Below are positions 36,947-46,493 of a DNA stretch of 64,000 nt, one piece after another. The position numbers and the translations under genes are program-made. The notes beneath the pieces are model-generated. The model did no database searches. It had not been told where the DNA came from and saw only the letters and a program-made list of their open reading frames with translations. The first letter of the stretch is position 1; every line of letters begins with the position of its first letter. The stretch is from Fulvivirga maritima (GTDB taxonomy: Bacteria > Bacteroidota > Bacteroidia > Cytophagales > Cyclobacteriaceae), in NCBI RefSeq assembly GCF_021389955.1, contig NZ_CP089980.1, positions 1,611,501 to 1,675,500 on the forward strand. The letters are read 5' to 3'.

Positions 36947-37096
36947 AACTCTACTTATTAATCTACTTAAAGATATGGTAAAAATCCGAATTACTCCGGC
37001 CAATTACATATTTTGAACGCTTGATTAGTCTATAAAGTTATTAGTCGATAAATTTGTGGCTGCACAATTGGCAAATCTTATATAAAGATATATTGA

Positions 37097-38917
37097 ATGG
37101 CTAAAAGAAGAGGAAGAGAGCCCTTAGAAGAAGGTGAAAAAAGGAAACTTGATAAAAAGAATTTTGCGAAGCTGATAAGGGTATTTCGATACATCCTTCC
37201 CTACAAATCAACATTTATTTTCGGCATGGTGTGCCTGTTTTTCAGCAGCACTACCTTGTTGGGTTTCCCCTACTTTGCGGGTAAACTCATAGACATTGCC
37301 GACGGCAAACCCTGGGTAATAGTGCCTGGAAAAGACTGGGTTATCACCTCAATTGGTGAAGTTACTCTTATTCTGATCGGTATTTTGTTTGTTCAAAGTA
37401 TATTCTCCTTTTTTAGAGTATACCTATTTGCCCTAGTAAACGAAAGGTCTATGGCCGACTTAAGGCAAGATCTGTTCAGTAAAATACTAATGCTCCCTAT
37501 CAAATTTTTTGATAACCGAAGAGTAGGAGAGTTAATCAGCCGCATCACCTCTGATGTCTCTCTATTGCAAGATACCTTTTCAATTACCTTAGCGGAGCTC
37601 TTCCGCCAAATGGCCAGCCTGATAATAGGTACAGTAATTATAGCGGTAATAGCTCCTAAGCTTACCCTTTTTATGATATGCACTTTTCCAATCGTGGTTA
37701 TTGCAGCTCTTGTTTTTGGAAAATTCATCAGAAATTTATCAAAATCTACCCAAGATAAACTGGCTGAAACCAACGTAATAGTAGAAGAGACTATTCATGC
37801 CGTAAATACTGTAAAAGCCTTTAATAATGAGATATTTGAAATTAATCGCTACACTAAAAAAGTAAATGAAACAGTAAACATAGCTTTAAAAACTGCCAAG
37901 TATAGAGGTATGCTTATTTCATTTATCATTTTTGCTCTTCTAGGTGCTTTAGTGGCAATTATGTGGTATGGTGCCACCTTGGTGCAAAATGGCCATATGA
38001 GTGTAGGAGATCTGATGACATTCGTGCTTTACACCGCTTTCATAGGAGGTTCATTAGCTGGATTAGGAGAAGTTTTCAGCCAAATTCAAAGAGCCATTGG
38101 TGCTTCTGAAAGAGTAATTGAAATCATCAATGAAACGCCAGAAAACAGAAATGGAATAGCCAATGAGCAAAAGCTAAAAGGAAACATCATTTATGACAAT
38201 GTTACTTTCGCCTATCCTGGCAGAAAAGAAATAGACATTTTAAAAGGCATGAGCCTTACCATAAAAGAAGGTCAAAAAATAGCATTAGTAGGACCTAGTG
38301 GTGCGGGTAAGTCTACTATCATTCAGCTATTAATGAGGTTTTACAACATTAATTCTGGCAATATATTAATAGACAATAAACCTTATACGGAATATGACCT
38401 GGCTTACTACCGTAGCAACCTGGGCATAGTACCACAAGAGGTAATGCTCTTTGGCGGAAGCATAAAAGAAAACATAGCTTATGCCAAACCTGGAGCTACT
38501 GATGAAGAAATTAAAAATGCTGCAGAAAAAGCTAACGCTCTGGAATTTATAGAGAATTTTCCGGAGAAATTTGATACATTAGTAGGGGACAGAGGGATTA
38601 AGCTTAGTGGGGGCCAAAGGCAAAGAATAGCTATTGCCAGAGCCATTTTGAAAGATCCGTCTATACTTATTTTAGATGAAGCTACCAGCGCGCTGGATGC
38701 CGAGTCTGAAGTGCTGGTACAAGAAGCACTAGACAAACTAATGGAAGGAAGAACAACTATTATGATAGCTCATAGACTTTCTACCATTAGAAAAGCTGAT
38801 AATATATTCGTGATTAAAAATGGCAATATAGTAGAATCAGGCACCCATGAGGAACTTTCTACTTATGAAAAAGGTATATATAGTCACTTGCTTAGCCTTC
38901 AGTTTCAGGCAAATTAA
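37097..38917 (+). CDS. ABC transporter, fused permease and ATPase (MsbA-like)
   Basis: 606 residues: six helices (about 35-330) with the ABC type I exporter fold, then one nucleotide-binding domain. Walker A GPSGAGKST (about 399-407), signature LSGGQRQR (about 503-510), Walker B ILILDEATSALD (about 521-532), and the switch His in AHRLST. Half-transporters of this type form homodimers and flip lipids or export drugs; MsbA flips lipid A precursors. The substrate is not certain. A TAAATTTG -7 box lies at 37049-37056. The fur gene follows 11 bases after its stop. Confidence 0.92.
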   Translation: MAKRRGREPLEEGEKRKLDKKNFAKLIRVFRYILPYKSTFIFGMVCLFFSSTTLLGFPYFAGKLIDIADGKPWVIVPGKDWVITSIGEVTLILIGILFVQSIFSFFRVYLFALVNERSMADLRQDLFSKILMLPIKFFDNRRVGELISRITSDVSLLQDTFSITLAELFRQMASLIIGTVIIAVIAPKLTLFMICTFPIVVIAALVFGKFIRNLSKSTQDKLAETNVIVEETIHAVNTVKAFNNEIFEINRYTKKVNETVNIALKTAKYRGMLISFIIFALLGALVAIMWYGATLVQNGHMSVGDLMTFVLYTAFIGGSLAGLGEVFSQIQRAIGASERVIEIINETPENRNGIANEQKLKGNIIYDNVTFAYPGRKEIDILKGMSLTIKEGQKIALVGPSGAGKSTIIQLLMRFYNINSGNILIDNKPYTEYDLAYYRSNLGIVPQEVMLFGGSIKENIAYAKPGATDEEIKNAAEKANALEFIENFPEKFDTLVGDRGIKLSGGQRQRIAIARAILKDPSILILDEATSALDAESEVLVQEALDKLMEGRTTIMIAHRLSTIRKADNIFVIKNGNIVESGTHEELSTYEKGIYSHLLSLQFQAN

Positions 38918-38928
38918 ACTGGCAAATC

Positions 38929-39339
38929 ATGGATACAAAAAAAATTCTGAATGACTATAAATTAAAATCTACACCATGTAGATCAGAGGTACTTCAGTTA
39001 TTAATTAACAATGAACACGCCCTTTCTAATTCGGACATAGAAAACCAAATAGATGTAAGTCATGATCGCGTTACAGTATACCGAACTCTTAAATCATTTT
39101 TAGATAAAGGTATTATTCACAAAGTGCTTGATGACGAAGGCATCACTAAATATGCTGTATGCCACGAATGTAGTAAAGAGGAGCATCATCATGAACATGT
39201 GCACTTTAAGTGTGAACTCTGTGGCCTCACTCAGTGCCTGGACAATATTCAAATACCACAAATAAAACTGCCTTTGGGCTTTATAGCCAAGGAAAAAAAT
39301 CTATTAATTCAAGGGATATGCGCTCAATGCAATAATTAA
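38929..39339 (+). CDS. Fur-family transcriptional regulator
   Basis: 136 residues. DNA-binding winged helix in the N-terminal part (SNSDIENQIDVSHDRVTVYRTLKSFLDKGIIHKV), then a metal-binding part with CHEC, an extended His cluster (EEHHHEHVHF), CELC and the C-terminal CAQC; both Zn-binding Cys pairs are present. The His-rich region is like Fur and Zur. Which metal is sensed cannot be told. It is likely co-transcribed with the ABC exporter. Confidence 0.92.
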   Translation: MDTKKILNDYKLKSTPCRSEVLQLLINNEHALSNSDIENQIDVSHDRVTVYRTLKSFLDKGIIHKVLDDEGITKYAVCHECSKEEHHHEHVHFKCELCGLTQCLDNIQIPQIKLPLGFIAKEKNLLIQGICAQCNN

Positions 39340-39393
39340 TGAAAATGTTTTAATTTTGAATTAAAATTTTTATTATAATCCATTGAATCAAAC

Positions 39394-39423
39394 TTTGAGG
39401 TTAAAATTTATTTTGTACTTTTG
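39394..39423 (+). promoter_or_regulatory. Promoter of the terC-like gene
   Basis: TTTG (39394-39397), 18-base spacer, TACTTTTG (39416-39423), matching the Bacteroidota consensus. Start would be near 39430, about 64 bases before the ATG. Confidence 0.7.
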
Positions 39424-39493
39424 GAAGTATTGTTCTATAGTTAAATGGCCTAAAATATTGGATAATTATCCTTCCCTCTTGAGTCGCGGTTGA

Positions 39494-40456
39494 ATGTCAG
39501 CATTTTCACTTTTTGATAACGCCAATGAGCCTATTCTTTTTGGGATATTCGGAGCAATTATCATCTCCTTTTTAATAATTGATCTGGGTGTTTTCAATAG
39601 AAAAGCACATAAAATATCTACCCGATCAGCTTTGTTTCAATCCATTTTCTGGGTTGTAGTTTCCGTCATTTTCGGATATTTAATCTACCTGAACGATGGA
39701 GGAGCAGAAACTTCATTAGCCTATTTTTCGGCCTACCTTACGGAATACGCCCTCTCAGTAGATAATATTTTTGTTATACTACTCATACTCAGATACTTTA
39801 AGGTTAAAGAAGATTACTACCATAATATATTGTTTTGGGGAATAATAGGAGCTATTCTTTTCAGGGCGATATTCATTTTTGTGGGTGCTTATCTCATCAG
39901 CCAATTTCACTGGATACTCTACATTTTCGGTGTTTTTCTGGTTTACTCTGGCATTAAAATATATTTTGAAGGAGATGATGAGGAAATTGACCCTGGGAAA
40001 AACCCCATATTAAAGTTTACCAGAAAGCATCTAAAAATAACTAAAGGAGATTTTGGAGGGAAGTTCATAGTAAAGAATAAGGGTCGCATTTTATTTACTC
40101 CACTCTTTTTGGTGATTGTACTAATAGAAACCACGGATCTTATTTTCGCCGTAGACTCTATACCAGCGGCCTTTGCAATTACTCAAAGTGAGTTTATAAT
40201 CTACACATCTAATATTTTTGCTGTATTAGGCCTAAGAGCCAAGTTTTTCCTTTTGGCTAATATTATAGACCGATTCTACCTCCTGCAAAAGGGTCTCGCG
40301 TTTATTCTTATATTTATCGGAGTAAAAATGTTACTGGAAATATTCAGCATTGATATACCCATCTATATCTCTTTTGCTGTAATATTATTAACATTAATTG
40401 CCTCTATTGTGCTTTCAGTAATAGTGCCTGAAGGGAAAGAAGAAAAGACTAGCTAG
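39494..40456 (+). CDS. TerC-family membrane protein
   Basis: 320 residues, seven to nine membrane helices. The TerC signature YALSVDNIFVILLILRYF (near 89-106) and the second conserved stretch TTDLIFAVDSIPAAFAIT (near 214-231) carry the two acidic membrane residues expected to bind metal. TerC-like proteins export Mn2+ or act with tellurite-resistance factors and protein secretion. The last 8 bases overlap the convergent LETM1-like gene. Confidence 0.92.
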   Translation: MSAFSLFDNANEPILFGIFGAIIISFLIIDLGVFNRKAHKISTRSALFQSIFWVVVSVIFGYLIYLNDGGAETSLAYFSAYLTEYALSVDNIFVILLILRYFKVKEDYYHNILFWGIIGAILFRAIFIFVGAYLISQFHWILYIFGVFLVYSGIKIYFEGDDEEIDPGKNPILKFTRKHLKITKGDFGGKFIVKNKGRILFTPLFLVIVLIETTDLIFAVDSIPAAFAITQSEFIIYTSNIFAVLGLRAKFFLLANIIDRFYLLQKGLAFILIFIGVKMLLEIFSIDIPIYISFAVILLTLIASIVLSVIVPEGKEEKTS

Positions 40457-41720
40457 CCAGAAGTAAGACGCCCTTTATTACTTCTCTGGGAATAATTCTT
40501 AGTAGTATTTTAAAAGAAAGAAACTCTTTAGGAAGAGCGATTACCCTAAAGCTGGGTATTTGTTTCAGTAGCAGCACCAACCTGTCTTTCAATATATCCT
40601 TTTCCTTATCACTCAGCTCTACCTGTACCCCTTTTTTTATCAACTGCACAAGTATTTCATCTCCAGATATAGCACTGCTAATCCTGTTTTTATATTTCTC
40701 TACTACTCGTGATATACGGTCAATATACTCATCACTTACTTCTCCAAATTCCTTCTTATCCTGCAAAGAATCGAGCTGATGCCAGTTTTCCAATACAAAG
40801 CCCTCCACAGCTATCATGCTATGGTCAAAGTCATCATCCTGAAAACCCAAGGACTGATTGAATTTGTTTAGGAAATCAATTTCTACCTGCTCCACCTTTT
40901 TATCAGACCAAATAGTGAGCACCGCCAGTTCCAGAAAAAACTTACGAATTATCCAAGGATCAGATTTCTCAATGGGTATATCCTGAATACCCAGGCCATG
41001 GTCAAAATACTCTTGAGCCACCCTTCTCTTTTCTAGAGGAATAGCCGTATTTTCTATAAAATGCTGGAATAGCTTTCGTTCTTCTTCCTCCACTTTATAA
41101 TTAGCATGAGCTGCAGCGGCCATTACTTTTACAGAAGTGTAACTCAAATCTGCCTTTTCTTCCTTAAAAAACTCAGCTAATACCCTATCAGGTCTGGTAT
41201 GGCTCCACTGGCTAAAAATATATACATCATGAAAAAGCTGAGTATTATAAAAAAACTCAGCCCAAAAGTTACCCATGCTCTTTTTGAAAGCCATATCTAT
41301 TCGCTTTTCAAGCACCTTTTCGGTAACTATAAATGTATCTCTTGCTCTACCTAACCAGCTTTTACTGGAAGTAGCTATTTCAGGGTAAACACTGTTATAA
41401 AAGCTGTTCACCTTTTGCATAGTGGCCTCCATAAATTTCCAGTAATCTATCCGCTCGGTAGAATAATTATAAAGCTCAGCGATATTAATAAAGGTATCCA
41501 GCAATATAATCTTCACCTTATCTTCATGATCCCAGCTATTTTGATGTTCGTCATCAATGGTATTAACAGGATAGCCGTACATAATACCAGTAGGCTGTAT
41601 AAGTCCATAAAATGATTGGTCAGGATTCTGCCCTTTTACCTTATGGTTAATATTATATAAAAAAGATTCCTTTCTTTCTTCCAGAAACTCACGTACCCAC
41701 CCTTTTTTTGATGGATTCAT
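40449..41720 (-). CDS. LETM1-related protein with TerB-like helical repeats
   Basis: 423 residues, cytosolic and helical. The middle (about 175-290) resembles TerB-like helical units (VKVMAAAAHANYKVEEEERKLFQHF; LELAVLTIWSDKKVEQVEIDFLNKF). The C-terminus (LLLKQIPSFRVIALPKEFLSFKILLRIIP) resembles the LETM1 ribosome-binding end. A family described in Bacteroidota as LETM1-related biofilm-associated has this layout; I call it by that resemblance. Function is not established. It is a convergent neighbour of terC, sharing 8 bases at the 3' ends. Confidence 0.7.
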   Translation of the reverse strand: MNPSKKGWVREFLEERKESFLYNINHKVKGQNPDQSFYGLIQPTGIMYGYPVNTIDDEHQNSWDHEDKVKIILLDTFINIAELYNYSTERIDYWKFMEATMQKVNSFYNSVYPEIATSSKSWLGRARDTFIVTEKVLEKRIDMAFKKSMGNFWAEFFYNTQLFHDVYIFSQWSHTRPDRVLAEFFKEEKADLSYTSVKVMAAAAHANYKVEEEERKLFQHFIENTAIPLEKRRVAQEYFDHGLGIQDIPIEKSDPWIIRKFFLELAVLTIWSDKKVEQVEIDFLNKFNQSLGFQDDDFDHSMIAVEGFVLENWHQLDSLQDKKEFGEVSDEYIDRISRVVEKYKNRISSAISGDEILVQLIKKGVQVELSDKEKDILKDRLVLLLKQIPSFRVIALPKEFLSFKILLRIIPREVIKGVLLLAS

Positions 41721-41912
41721 ATTTTAGTTGATTAGTTGAATCTTCAATAATAATACAATTAAATAACTATTTCATTCTTTTTTAAATATATAACCAGGAT
41801 TCAGCCGTATTTACAATCAAATGATAATCAAAGTGTTCACACATAATTTCAACCACAGTACCCAGATAATAATTGGATAGAATAGACAATATCAATATCT
41901 TCAAACACTGAT

Positions 41913-42608
41913 ATGAATAGTAACTTGTCTAGGAGCATAACCAAGCTGATCTACGCTACCATTTTATTCCTGATTAGCCTAGTAGTAGGTACAGGAGGAT
42001 ACATAGTGCTGGAAAATTATTCCTTTATAGATGCACTATATATGGCCGTGATCACTTTTGCCACAGTAGGTTATACAGAAGTAAATGCATTATCGGCCAG
42101 TGGAAAAATCTTCACGCTGGTATACATTATTTTTAATCTTGGCATTTTTGCGTATACTGTTTCTGTGCTATCCACCTTCTTGTTTGAAGGAGAACTAAGC
42201 CGTGTTTTTAAAAATTATATTTCTAACAGAGAAGTGAATAAGTTAAAAGACCATGTTATTGTATGTGGCTTTGGCAGAAATGGAGCCATGGCTTGCGAAG
42301 AGCTGCATAAAGCACAAAAAGAATTTGTAATTATAGAAAGGGATAATTCACTGATAGAAGCCTTTCCTTTAGATAGAAAATATTCATTCATCAACGGTAA
42401 TGCTACGCTAGATGAAATACTTTTAGAAGCCGGCCTGGAGAGAGCCTCTACAGTGATCACCGCACTGCCTAGCGATGCTGACAACGTATTTATTACCCTT
42501 ACAGCCAAGGAGATCAACCCTAGAATAAATGTTATAGCCAAGGCCTCTGAAACCAATTCTGAAAAAAAAATTATACCGCGCTGGGGCCTCTCACGTGGTT
42601 ATGCCTGA
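41913..42608 (+). CDS. Potassium channel, pore plus TrkA-N part (frameshifted gene, N-terminal piece)
   Basis: Two membrane helices (about 8-30 and 66-92) flank the pore loop with filter FATVGYTEV; a TrkA-N/RCK domain follows (VIVCGFGRNGAMACEEL with the GxGxxG nucleotide site). The frame is lost at the A9 run 42562-42570, after which it reads IIPRWGLSRGYA and stops. With one A less, it continues LYRAGASHVVMPDRLGG into the TrkA-C piece. The full protein would have about 341 residues, a normal two-helix K+ channel with RCK gating. Confidence 0.8.
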   Translation: MNSNLSRSITKLIYATILFLISLVVGTGGYIVLENYSFIDALYMAVITFATVGYTEVNALSASGKIFTLVYIIFNLGIFAYTVSVLSTFLFEGELSRVFKNYISNREVNKLKDHVIVCGFGRNGAMACEELHKAQKEFVIIERDNSLIEAFPLDRKYSFINGNATLDEILLEAGLERASTVITALPSDADNVFITLTAKEINPRINVIAKASETNSEKKIIPRWGLSRGYA

Positions 42609-42936
42609 TAGGCTTGGAGGTATACATATGGCTAACCTAATAACCAAGCCATATGTAATTGAGTTTTTGGAGCTTCTTAATGGCGTAGGAGATGCTAAGC
42701 TAGAGTTAGAAGAGGTAAGCTATGCTAAACTGAAAAATGAATTCCACAATAAAACTATTAAAGAGCTAGACATCAGAAATAAAAGTGGTGTTACTATTCT
42801 GGCTTTTAAAGATGATTTAGAAGGATTTATATTCAACCCTCAGTCTGATAAGAAAATAGAAAAAGGTGATGTGCTGATTATATTAGGAACAAAGAGGAAC
42901 TTAAATAATTTTAAAATCAATTATATTAAAAATTAA
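42595..42936 (+). CDS. Potassium channel, TrkA-C part (frameshifted gene, C-terminal piece)
   Basis: 113 codons from an internal ATG, in the frame that follows the A9 run. It carries the end of TrkA-N (VMPDRLGGIHMANLI) and a TrkA-C domain (TIKELDIRNKSGVTILAF; DVLIILGTKRNLNNFKINYI). The in-frame coding continues upstream to about 42571 without a start, so this is almost certainly the C-terminal half of the preceding gene, not a separate gene. Whether the halves are joined in the cell depends on slippage or on a sequencing error. Confidence 0.75.
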   Translation: MVMPDRLGGIHMANLITKPYVIEFLELLNGVGDAKLELEEVSYAKLKNEFHNKTIKELDIRNKSGVTILAFKDDLEGFIFNPQSDKKIEKGDVLIILGTKRNLNNFKINYIKN

Positions 42937-42943
42937 TACCGTT

Positions 42944-43330
42944 ATGGAACTCAGGAATGATGCTTTTGCATCTATAGTCTTCGAAAAAGACATGAATGCT
43001 ATAGTAGTAGTCTGGAAAAAAATTCCCTCAGAAGAAATTTATAAAGGCGTATTCTCACAAGCCGTAATAGAACTAAACAGCAAAGGAGCTGATAAGTGGC
43101 TAAGTGATATTAGAAAACAAGGCGTAGTGGGCCCTTCTAACACCAAATGGCTTCAGGAAGAAATACTGCCAAGAGCGGTTAAAGCCGGATTGCGCAAAAT
43201 TGCCATTGTAGTAGAAAAAGACATTTTCAAAAAGTTTTATATTGATAATGTAAAAACTACCATGAGTGAAACTGCCGAAATGCACTATTTTGACAATGAT
43301 GAAGAAGCCAGAAAATGGTTAAATAGCTAA
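42944..43330 (+). CDS. STAS/SpoIIAA-like fold protein of unknown function
   Basis: 128 residues, mixed alpha/beta with no membrane or export signal. Pattern of strands and helices (NAIVVVWKKI; KGADKWLSDIRKQGVVGP; AVKAGLRKIAIVVEKDIF; AEMHYFDNDEEARKWL) fits the SpoIIAA-like fold found widely in Bacteroidota. A related-looking small protein lies at 56465-56899. No function is known. It follows the K+ channel by 7 bases and may be co-transcribed. Confidence 0.65.
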   Translation: MELRNDAFASIVFEKDMNAIVVVWKKIPSEEIYKGVFSQAVIELNSKGADKWLSDIRKQGVVGPSNTKWLQEEILPRAVKAGLRKIAIVVEKDIFKKFYIDNVKTTMSETAEMHYFDNDEEARKWLNS

Positions 43331-43345
43331 TAGCTACCCAAATAC

Positions 43346-43864
43346 CTACTGTGGAATACCGATTTTAATTCTGTTAAAATCGGTATGAGACTCTATAGCT
43401 TCTAATAAGGTGCCAAAACCTATAGAGTGCATATGCACTTTTATCTTATTGTTATTGCTAATGATTTTCAATTCTAGCGATACTTTACCAAAAGAAACAT
43501 CCTGAATATCAGACCACTCTATAGCCTTGGTTTTACCCAGCATGGTGCGCTGCTCTACGCCTGCATCTTTTATTATTAAGCGGAAATTCAAGCCCATTAA
43601 CAATAACGGCACCGCTAAACCCAATATCAACACTACTGTAAACAGCAAAGCAAACGGACTCTCTGGTTCATGGTTGATTAAGCCATATACCAACACGGCC
43701 ACAGCTCCAAATACTGCTAACAGCCCAACTATTAAATAGAAAATAGGCAATTTCAATATGACATTACCCTTGTCATCCACCTTAGGCTGCTTCTTAGATG
43801 CTGACATTAAAAACATCATGATTATTAAGACAACTACAGGGATGGCATAGGTAGAGATATCCAT
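43346..43864 (-). CDS. Membrane protein with PH-like cytoplasmic domain
   Basis: 172 residues. Three hydrophobic helices (about 7-22, 42-63, 73-95) and a C-terminal soluble part of about 75 residues, beta-rich with WSDIQDVSFGKVSLELKIISNNNKIKVHMHSIGF, similar to bacterial PH domains. Function not known. It is monocistronic, and converges with the STAS-like gene. Confidence 0.65.
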   Translation of the reverse strand: MDISTYAIPVVVLIIMMFLMSASKKQPKVDDKGNVILKLPIFYLIVGLLAVFGAVAVLVYGLINHEPESPFALLFTVVLILGLAVPLLLMGLNFRLIIKDAGVEQRTMLGKTKAIEWSDIQDVSFGKVSLELKIISNNNKIKVHMHSIGFGTLLEAIESHTDFNRIKIGIPQ

Positions 43865-44056
43865 AATGGTTTGATAGTAAGAGAGATAAAGATTTAAGTG
43901 TTTAGATACAGTAAATATATAACTTTTTTTACATAATATATCATATCGCTGATTACTAAAATGTTAAGCTTATCCTAATTCTCAATATACAGGCCTTCAA
44001 CCCCACTTTAATCGAAAAGTGAATTCATCAAGTAATAAAAAGCTAAATAATTGATT

Positions 44057-45940
44057 TTAATTACTACAAGATTCGCAGTATTGATCTTTCAATTTTGCAT
44101 TTGATAGAAGCTGAAAAGTAATGCCCCCTTCCAGAGAACTATTGAACAGCTGGCAAAACCTCTCAGGGTTCTTATTTGAAGCATTAATAAGCAGGGATCT
44201 ATAACTAGGAGAATTGATTAATTTAGGATCAACAATGGTAAGGTTGATGTAGAAAAAGAGAAGGTCTTCTGAAGTATCAATCTGATTAATGTAAGGCTTC
44301 ATTATAGAAACTGCCAAGGGATATTGCTGAAAACTCACAAAATACTTGGCCATACTTAAGGCATCAGCTTCAGACAGATCATGAGATGAATAAATGTCAT
44401 AAATAGTTCTGAGCATATCGTTTTTCTCCTTATATCTACGCTCATAATTCAACTTATCACTTTTTATGATTCCATAGTTAATTTGCAGCCTATCTACCAA
44501 AGATTTCTCAAGTGAAGATTTACTTAATTTCTTTATTCTGCCTAGGATTTGATTTTCATCTAAAGTAGGATCACTATAAGCAAAAATCTCCAGCTGCAAT
44601 GCCACCAGGTTATATAAAACACGCGGATTTTCTGGTATTAATTGATATAGCTTTTCAAATTCATCTAAAGCATAATAAATATTTTGAGGAGCAAAAGTGC
44701 GCTTAAATACCAACTTATTATTGATCACAGGGCCAAAGAAACTGGTTTGAGGTACTTCGAGCTTATCAATAAGGCTTTCAGGCATACTTTGGCTTTGAAT
44801 GTAGTAAAATGCAGCCTTCTGTATGGCCAGCGCTGCTTCCAAATTTTCCTGCTTCACGGCTTCATTAAACAATGATATAGCCTGCTCTTCGCTTTCAAAT
44901 TGATAGGTCGCTTTCTTTTCTAAGGTCATATATAAAATGGCCTTTCTATGTTTACTTAATATGGGCTCTAAGCGCTCAAGCACCTTTTCATTTTTGAGTT
45001 GCTCTTTGATGTTGCCCTTATTCATATTCTCCCATGACCGGAATGGAGTATCTTGAATATCAGTAAAAAAATCTACCCAGTTTTCTGCTGTCTTTATTTC
45101 GATATTAAGATCGTGCTCTTGTAGCTCTGCGAGTGCACTGGCTATAGAGTTAGCCCTTTTCTGCTGTAACTCCTCATTCACCTCCCGAGAGCCCTCTATG
45201 GAGGTATAAGCCTCTATGGTAAGCTGTTTTATGTCATAGTCATATAATTGCAGAGAATCATAAATGGGTTTGATATCTGCCGGATCATATACTGACTTGC
45301 TCTTCTCAAAAGGAATCTCAAACTTAAACTGCTTATTTAAGCTAATAGCCTTATCTATAACATTGGTGTTCTGCAAGGTATCTACAAACAGGCCCATGTC
45401 TAGCAGTTCCCATTTAGCTCCTTCAATATTAAAAAACCATTGATAATAGCATAAATAATGATCTTGCAGAAATAGAATATTAAACTCAAGCTCCTGATTT
45501 CGGTAGGTGGTGGGAATGGTGCCGACCTTAATTTTTAAAAAGCTATCTTCAGAATAAAGGGCGCTGGCCAGAAGTTCCTTTTTATATAATGGAGGCAAGA
45601 GATAGCCTCTGTACATTGATGATTTATCAAAATGATTTTTAGAATCGCATCTAAATTGCTTCTTGGATATAATATCAATGGCTATACCATCACCATTGCT
45701 ACCCATTAAATTAACAAACCATTCGGCATCAGTACATAGAAAGTAAATATCATTACCTTCCGCCATCACACCAAATTCTACCTCCACAGCCTTAGAGGTA
45801 ATCATGTTATTACACTCAGCACATTTTTTTTCATAATTATCTCCTGCCGATTTTATATCATAGGGAGCATCTCGCTGAGCATAAAGAGGGCTGATTATCA
45901 AACCTAAAAAAGAAATAATGGCAAGCGTTCTTGTTTTCAT
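44057..45940 (-). CDS. Secreted protein with OmpA-like segment
   Basis: 627 residues from the ATG at 45940; signal peptide MKTRTLAIISFLGLIISPLYA then QRDAPYD. A Cys pair (KCAECNNM) near residue 35 and another (YCESCSN) at the extreme C-terminus could form disulfides or bind metal. Residues about 235-280 (TIEAYTSIEGSREVNEELQQKRANSIASALAE) are like an OmpA C-terminal peptidoglycan-binding module. The rest is helical with repeat-like character (KAAFYYIQSQS; YALDEFEKLYQLIPENPRVLYNLVALQLEI), TPR-like. It is the last gene after purE, 22 bases downstream. Confidence 0.7.
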   Translation of the reverse strand: MKTRTLAIISFLGLIISPLYAQRDAPYDIKSAGDNYEKKCAECNNMITSKAVEVEFGVMAEGNDIYFLCTDAEWFVNLMGSNGDGIAIDIISKKQFRCDSKNHFDKSSMYRGYLLPPLYKKELLASALYSEDSFLKIKVGTIPTTYRNQELEFNILFLQDHYLCYYQWFFNIEGAKWELLDMGLFVDTLQNTNVIDKAISLNKQFKFEIPFEKSKSVYDPADIKPIYDSLQLYDYDIKQLTIEAYTSIEGSREVNEELQQKRANSIASALAELQEHDLNIEIKTAENWVDFFTDIQDTPFRSWENMNKGNIKEQLKNEKVLERLEPILSKHRKAILYMTLEKKATYQFESEEQAISLFNEAVKQENLEAALAIQKAAFYYIQSQSMPESLIDKLEVPQTSFFGPVINNKLVFKRTFAPQNIYYALDEFEKLYQLIPENPRVLYNLVALQLEIFAYSDPTLDENQILGRIKKLSKSSLEKSLVDRLQINYGIIKSDKLNYERRYKEKNDMLRTIYDIYSSHDLSEADALSMAKYFVSFQQYPLAVSIMKPYINQIDTSEDLLFFYINLTIVDPKLINSPSYRSLLINASNKNPERFCQLFNSSLEGGITFQLLSNAKLKDQYCESCSN

Positions 45941-45962
45941 TATCAAATCAGCCCTTAATATT

Positions 45963-46487
45963 TTATTGGAATCCTATTTTTCCTCCTCTCCACCCTTTGG
46001 TTTCAAGGCTCTTAGCAGACTCCAGTACTTTATCTTTCAATTGCTTTTTATATTTAGCAAGATTATCGGCCACCTTATCATCAAAGGCACCAATCATCTC
46101 TGCAGCTAAGATACCGGCATTTTTTGCTCCATCTAACGCCACAGTAGCCACAGGTATGCCACCTGGCATCTGTAAAATAGATAATACAGAATCCCAGCCA
46201 TCAATAGAGTTACTGGACTTAACAGGCACACCTATTACCGGTAGGGTAGTCATAGAAGACACCATCCCAGGTAAGTGAGCGGCTCCGCCTGCACCAGCAA
46301 TAATTACTTTAAGACCTTTGTCTCTGGCTCCTTCAGCATAACTCACCATTCGCTCTGGCGTACGGTGGGCAGAAACAATGGTAAGTTCATATTCCACCTC
46401 CAGTTCTTCTAATATTTCAGCAGCCTCCTTCATCACTTTTAGGTCTGACTGGCTACCCATAATAATTCCTACTTGCGCCTTACTCAT
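45963..46487 (-). CDS. purE: N5-carboxyaminoimidazole ribonucleotide mutase
   Basis: 174 residues. Converts N5-CAIR to CAIR in purine synthesis. Family signature MGSQSDLKVMKEA at the N-terminus binds the ribonucleotide phosphate, and SAHRTPERM and GAGGAAHLPGMV contain the active-site residues (H45 of AHRTP). Directly follows purK with a 6-base gap. Confidence 0.96.
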   Translation of the reverse strand: MSKAQVGIIMGSQSDLKVMKEAAEILEELEVEYELTIVSAHRTPERMVSYAEGARDKGLKVIIAGAGGAAHLPGMVSSMTTLPVIGVPVKSSNSIDGWDSVLSILQMPGGIPVATVALDGAKNAGILAAEMIGAFDDKVADNLAKYKKQLKDKVLESAKSLETKGWRGGKIGFQ

Positions 46488-46493
46488 TGTTAT

